Shown here piece by piece: positions 7,005-8,500 of a stretch of DNA of 8,500 nucleotides (position 1 is the first letter of the stretch; every line of letters begins with the position of its first letter). The DNA lies in contig QNDJ01000048.1 in NCBI GenBank assembly GCA_003644825.1, forward strand, positions 1 to 8,500, read 5' to 3'. Below the pieces are notes generated by a model, which was not told where the DNA came from, searched no databases, and saw only the letters and a program-made list of their open reading frames with translations. Source of the stretch: B21-G16 sp003644825 [NCBI: Candidatus Zhuqueibacterota bacterium]. GTDB lineage: Bacteria; SM23-31; B21-G16. Both the position numbers and the translations under genes were made by a program.

Positions 7005-7078
7005 GGCGGTGTAGCTCAGTAGGCCAGAGCAGCGGAATCATAATCCGCGTGTCCGGGGTTCGAATCCCTGCACCGCTA
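7005..7078 (+). tRNA. tRNA-Met (CAT anticodon, elongator type)
   Basis: A full cloverleaf can be drawn. The acceptor stem is GGCGGTG (7005-7011) with CACCGCT (7071-7077), including a G-U pair at 1:72. The D stem is GCTC/GAGC, and the anticodon stem is GCGGA/TCCGC around loop ATCATAA with anticodon CAT at 7039-7041. A five-base variable region GTGTC follows, then the T arm CGGGG/CCCTG with loop TTCGAAT, and discriminator A at 7078. There is no C1-A72 mismatch and no GGG/CCC anticodon stem, so it is not the initiator. CAT could also be the lysidine-modified Ile tRNA, but the acceptor and variable regions look like elongator Met. CCA is not encoded (CGA follows the discriminator). Its 3' end is a common integration target, and an integrase gene follows. 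Confidence 0.95.
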
Positions 7079-7132
7079 CGAAAGTTTATAACTTATTGTT
7101 ATTATTATAATTATGAATTTATAAATTTGCTT

Positions 7133-7149
7133 GGTCACGTCTGGGTCAC
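7133..7149 (+). repeat. Two GGTCAC direct repeats, 11-bp period
   Basis: GGTCAC occurs at 7133-7138 and again at 7144-7149, starting 11 bp apart, about one helical turn, so both copies face the same side of the DNA. They stand out in A/T-rich surroundings, 10 bp upstream of the candidate integrase promoter. This fits a binding site for the integrase or a directionality factor, but that is inference. Confidence 0.5.
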
Positions 7150-7158
7150 ATTTTTTTC

Positions 7159-7187
7159 TTGATTTTCTTCTAATTTTTCCCTACATT
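7159..7187 (+). promoter_or_regulatory. Candidate promoter of the integrase pseudogene
   Basis: TTGATT (7159-7164, 4/6) and TACATT (7182-7187, 4/6) are separated by exactly 17 bp and lie 33 bp before the ATG at 7221. Weak matches in A/T-rich DNA, supported mainly by position. Confidence 0.3.
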
Positions 7188-7220
7188 TAAAACAAACCTC
7201 ATAATTTAAAAAGTAATAAA

Positions 7221-8248
7221 ATGGCAATTATTAGAAAAAGAATAGATAGAAACAATAATTACTATATTTACTATACAGATCTCGATGGTAAACGTCGATG
7301 TAAAAAAGCAGGAAAATCAAAAAAGCTTGCTCAAGAATTAAAAATAGATATTGAATCTAAAATCCTTAGAAGAGAAATTGGATAAATCAATATTAAAAAA
7401 AACCTTATTGAAACATTAAGAGAAGCTCAAGAATATATATCTCAAACTAAAACTCCACTTACAGCTAAAAGATATATAGAAATCTATGAAACTCTAATTG
7501 AATTCGTGCCTAGGAAGAAGATAAAATTTTTTAATAATTTTAAACAATCCCATTTCGAATCATATATGTGTGAGAGACTTAAAAAATAAAACCCGCTACT
7601 ATGAATACAGAAAAAATTTATATTAAATCCTTTTTTAAGTATAGTATAGGATTAGGTTATACAAATATTAATCCCCTTCAAAATATAAAACGCCTTAGAA
7701 TTCCTGAAAAACTCCCACGCTTTTTTTCAAAAGAAGAGATCGATAAAATATTAGAAGTCTAAGATGAAAGGCATAGAGATATATTCAATTTTCTTCTTCA
7801 TACTGGGATGAGGAGAGGAGAATTAGTAAACCTTGAGTGGTCGGATATTGATTTTCAAAATAGGATTATTAAGATTCAAGTTAAAGATTTTTGGGCACCT
7901 AAAGGTCGCCGATCAAGGATTGTACCAATGGATGAAACTACATACTCAATATTATTAAAAAGACAAAATCTAAATGAAAACAAGAGATGGATTTTTACAC
8001 GTAAAAATGGGAAAAAGTTAGATGGTCACTTAACTGATAAAATATATAAATATGCAAAAAAAGTTGGGATAGAAAATTGTAATATTCATACATTTCGTCA
8101 TACTTTTACCTCATGGCTTGTTCAAAGAGGTGTTCCTTTATATACCGTTTCAAAACTTTTAGGTCATGCTGATTATGAAACCACTCAAATCTATGCCAAT
8201 TTAATTCCAGACACTTTTACTGATGCAGTAAAAAAGCTTACAGAGTAA
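7221..8248 (+). pseudogene. Tyrosine recombinase (phage-type integrase), broken by two stops and a frameshift
   Basis: Site-specific recombinases of this family insert and excise mobile elements. Reading from ATG 7221 gives 54 codons, then TAA at 7383. The same frame continues with sensible integrase sequence for 67 codons to the A run at 7581-7586. One base is missing there: restoring an A joins it to the frame carrying KPATMNTEKIYIKSFF. That frame meets a second TAA at 7760 and then runs open to the stop at 8246. The repaired protein would be 342 residues, normal for the family, with an N-terminal arm-binding part, a SAM-like core-binding domain, and a catalytic domain. Catalytic residues survive (repaired numbering): Arg198 (TGMRRGE), Lys228 (PKGRRSR), His290 and Arg293 (HTFRH), His316 (LGHADY) and Tyr325 (QIYANL). 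The open frame from 7808 alone starts at the residue before the first catalytic Arg and cannot form a full domain. No Shine-Dalgarno is seen. Confidence 0.88.
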
Positions 8249-8260
8249 TTTAATTTATAT

Positions 8261-8500
8261 CTATAAATCATTATCTAATTTTCTTTTATTTCGACCTTCA
8301 AATCTAGATTCTTTTACCCATTCTATTATCTCTGATTTTATGAATAACCTTCTCTTGGCCGGTTTATAAAATGGTATACGCTTTTGGTGACATAAAACAT
8401 CAAGTGTTGATTTTGGTATATGTAAAATTTTTATCACATCATCAGAGGTGATAAAAATATTATCATTAACTTCTAAATGCTTATCTGGAGTATTTAATAA
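8261..8500 (-). CDS. HTH_17/excisionase-type DNA-binding protein, 5' end beyond the window
   Basis: The minus strand is open for 79 codons from the right edge to TAG at 8263-8261. The translation contains FITSDDVIKILHIPKSTLDVL followed (visible residues 38-63) by CHQKRIPFYKPAKRRLFIKSEIIEWV. This is the MerR-like winged-helix pattern of the excisionase/HTH_17 family: a helix-turn-helix, then the RIPFYKP wing, then a helix ending in EW. The tail is basic (GRNKRK). No start codon is credible inside the window, so the gene extends to the right. It converges on the integrase pseudogene with only 12 bp between stops. Such proteins act as recombination directionality factors or as repressors of mobile elements; which of these applies here cannot be told. 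It belongs with the integrated element. Confidence 0.72.
   Translation of the reverse strand, partial: LLNTPDKHLEVNDNIFITSDDVIKILHIPKSTLDVLCHQKRIPFYKPAKRRLFIKSEIIEWVKESRFEGRNKRKLDNDL

Larger units (their letters stand above)
7079..7220 (+). promoter_or_regulatory. tRNA-integrase junction, likely attachment region
   Basis: This 142-bp A/T-rich gap lies between a tRNA 3' end and an integrase pseudogene. It contains two GGTCAC copies and a candidate promoter. In elements that target tRNA genes the attachment core overlaps the tRNA 3' end (about 7055-7078). The opposite attachment site is not in the window, so the limits of the site are inferred. Confidence 0.45.

Noticed and set aside
7554-7561. 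TTCGAATC inside the integrase relic, matching part of the tRNA T arm, considered as a second attachment site
   Set aside because: The match is only 8 bp, does not extend into the rest of the tRNA 3' end, and lies inside the recombinase coding sequence.
7383-7762. Recoding of TAA as an amino acid in the integrase
   Set aside because: Intact neighbours (otsA, permease, PHP, GNAT) end in TAA, so TAA is a normal stop here. A separate frameshift in the same gene also points to decay.

Overview
This window is a stretch of low-GC bacterial chromosome: the DNA is visibly A/T-rich, with long A and T runs in the non-coding parts. The host uses ordinary Shine-Dalgarno sites for several genes (GAGGTGAT, GGAGG, AGAGGG) and accepts TTG and GTG as starts. 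The elongator-type tRNA-Met does not encode its CCA end. A lipoprotein signal and a secreted hydrolase are present. These traits do not fix the phylum, and I do not name one.

Layout. Positions 1-2159 on the minus strand hold a two-gene trehalose operon: otsA (trehalose-6-phosphate synthase) followed by otsB (trehalose-6-phosphate phosphatase, cut by the left edge). A good promoter (TTGACA-17-TATTTT) sits just upstream of otsA. A 264-bp divergent intergenic region separates it from a plus-strand run at 2424-6950. That run holds a sugar ABC permease of the RbsC/YtfT type, a YtfQ/RbsB-type substrate-binding lipoprotein, a secreted PHP-domain metal-dependent hydrolase, a GNAT acetyltransferase and a PhzF-family protein. 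The first two are clearly one operon (21-bp gap). The rest follow in the same direction with gaps of 36-92 bp and no recognisable terminator between them. A tRNA-Met(CAT) gene follows at 7005-7078.

The right end is a mobile-element boundary. A tyrosine recombinase gene, now a pseudogene with two in-frame TAA codons and a one-base deletion in an A run, starts 143 bp after the tRNA. It converges with a partial minus-strand gene for a HTH_17/excisionase-type DNA-binding protein that runs off the right edge. This is the usual architecture of an element integrated at a tRNA 3' end.

How the parts relate. otsA and otsB form a complete two-step trehalose pathway. The permease and binding protein form most of a sugar importer, but no ATPase is encoded here although the permease keeps its ATPase-coupling loop, so an ATPase must come from elsewhere. 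The secreted PHP hydrolase beside the binding protein could act on a phosphorylated or otherwise conjugated solute outside the membrane, but this is inference. I found no CRISPR array, no complete insertion sequence, no convincing intrinsic terminator and no clear evidence of an entirely new system. The most useful leads are the missing ATPase, the PHP/binding-protein pairing, and the decayed integrase with its helically phased GGTCAC repeat next to the tRNA.
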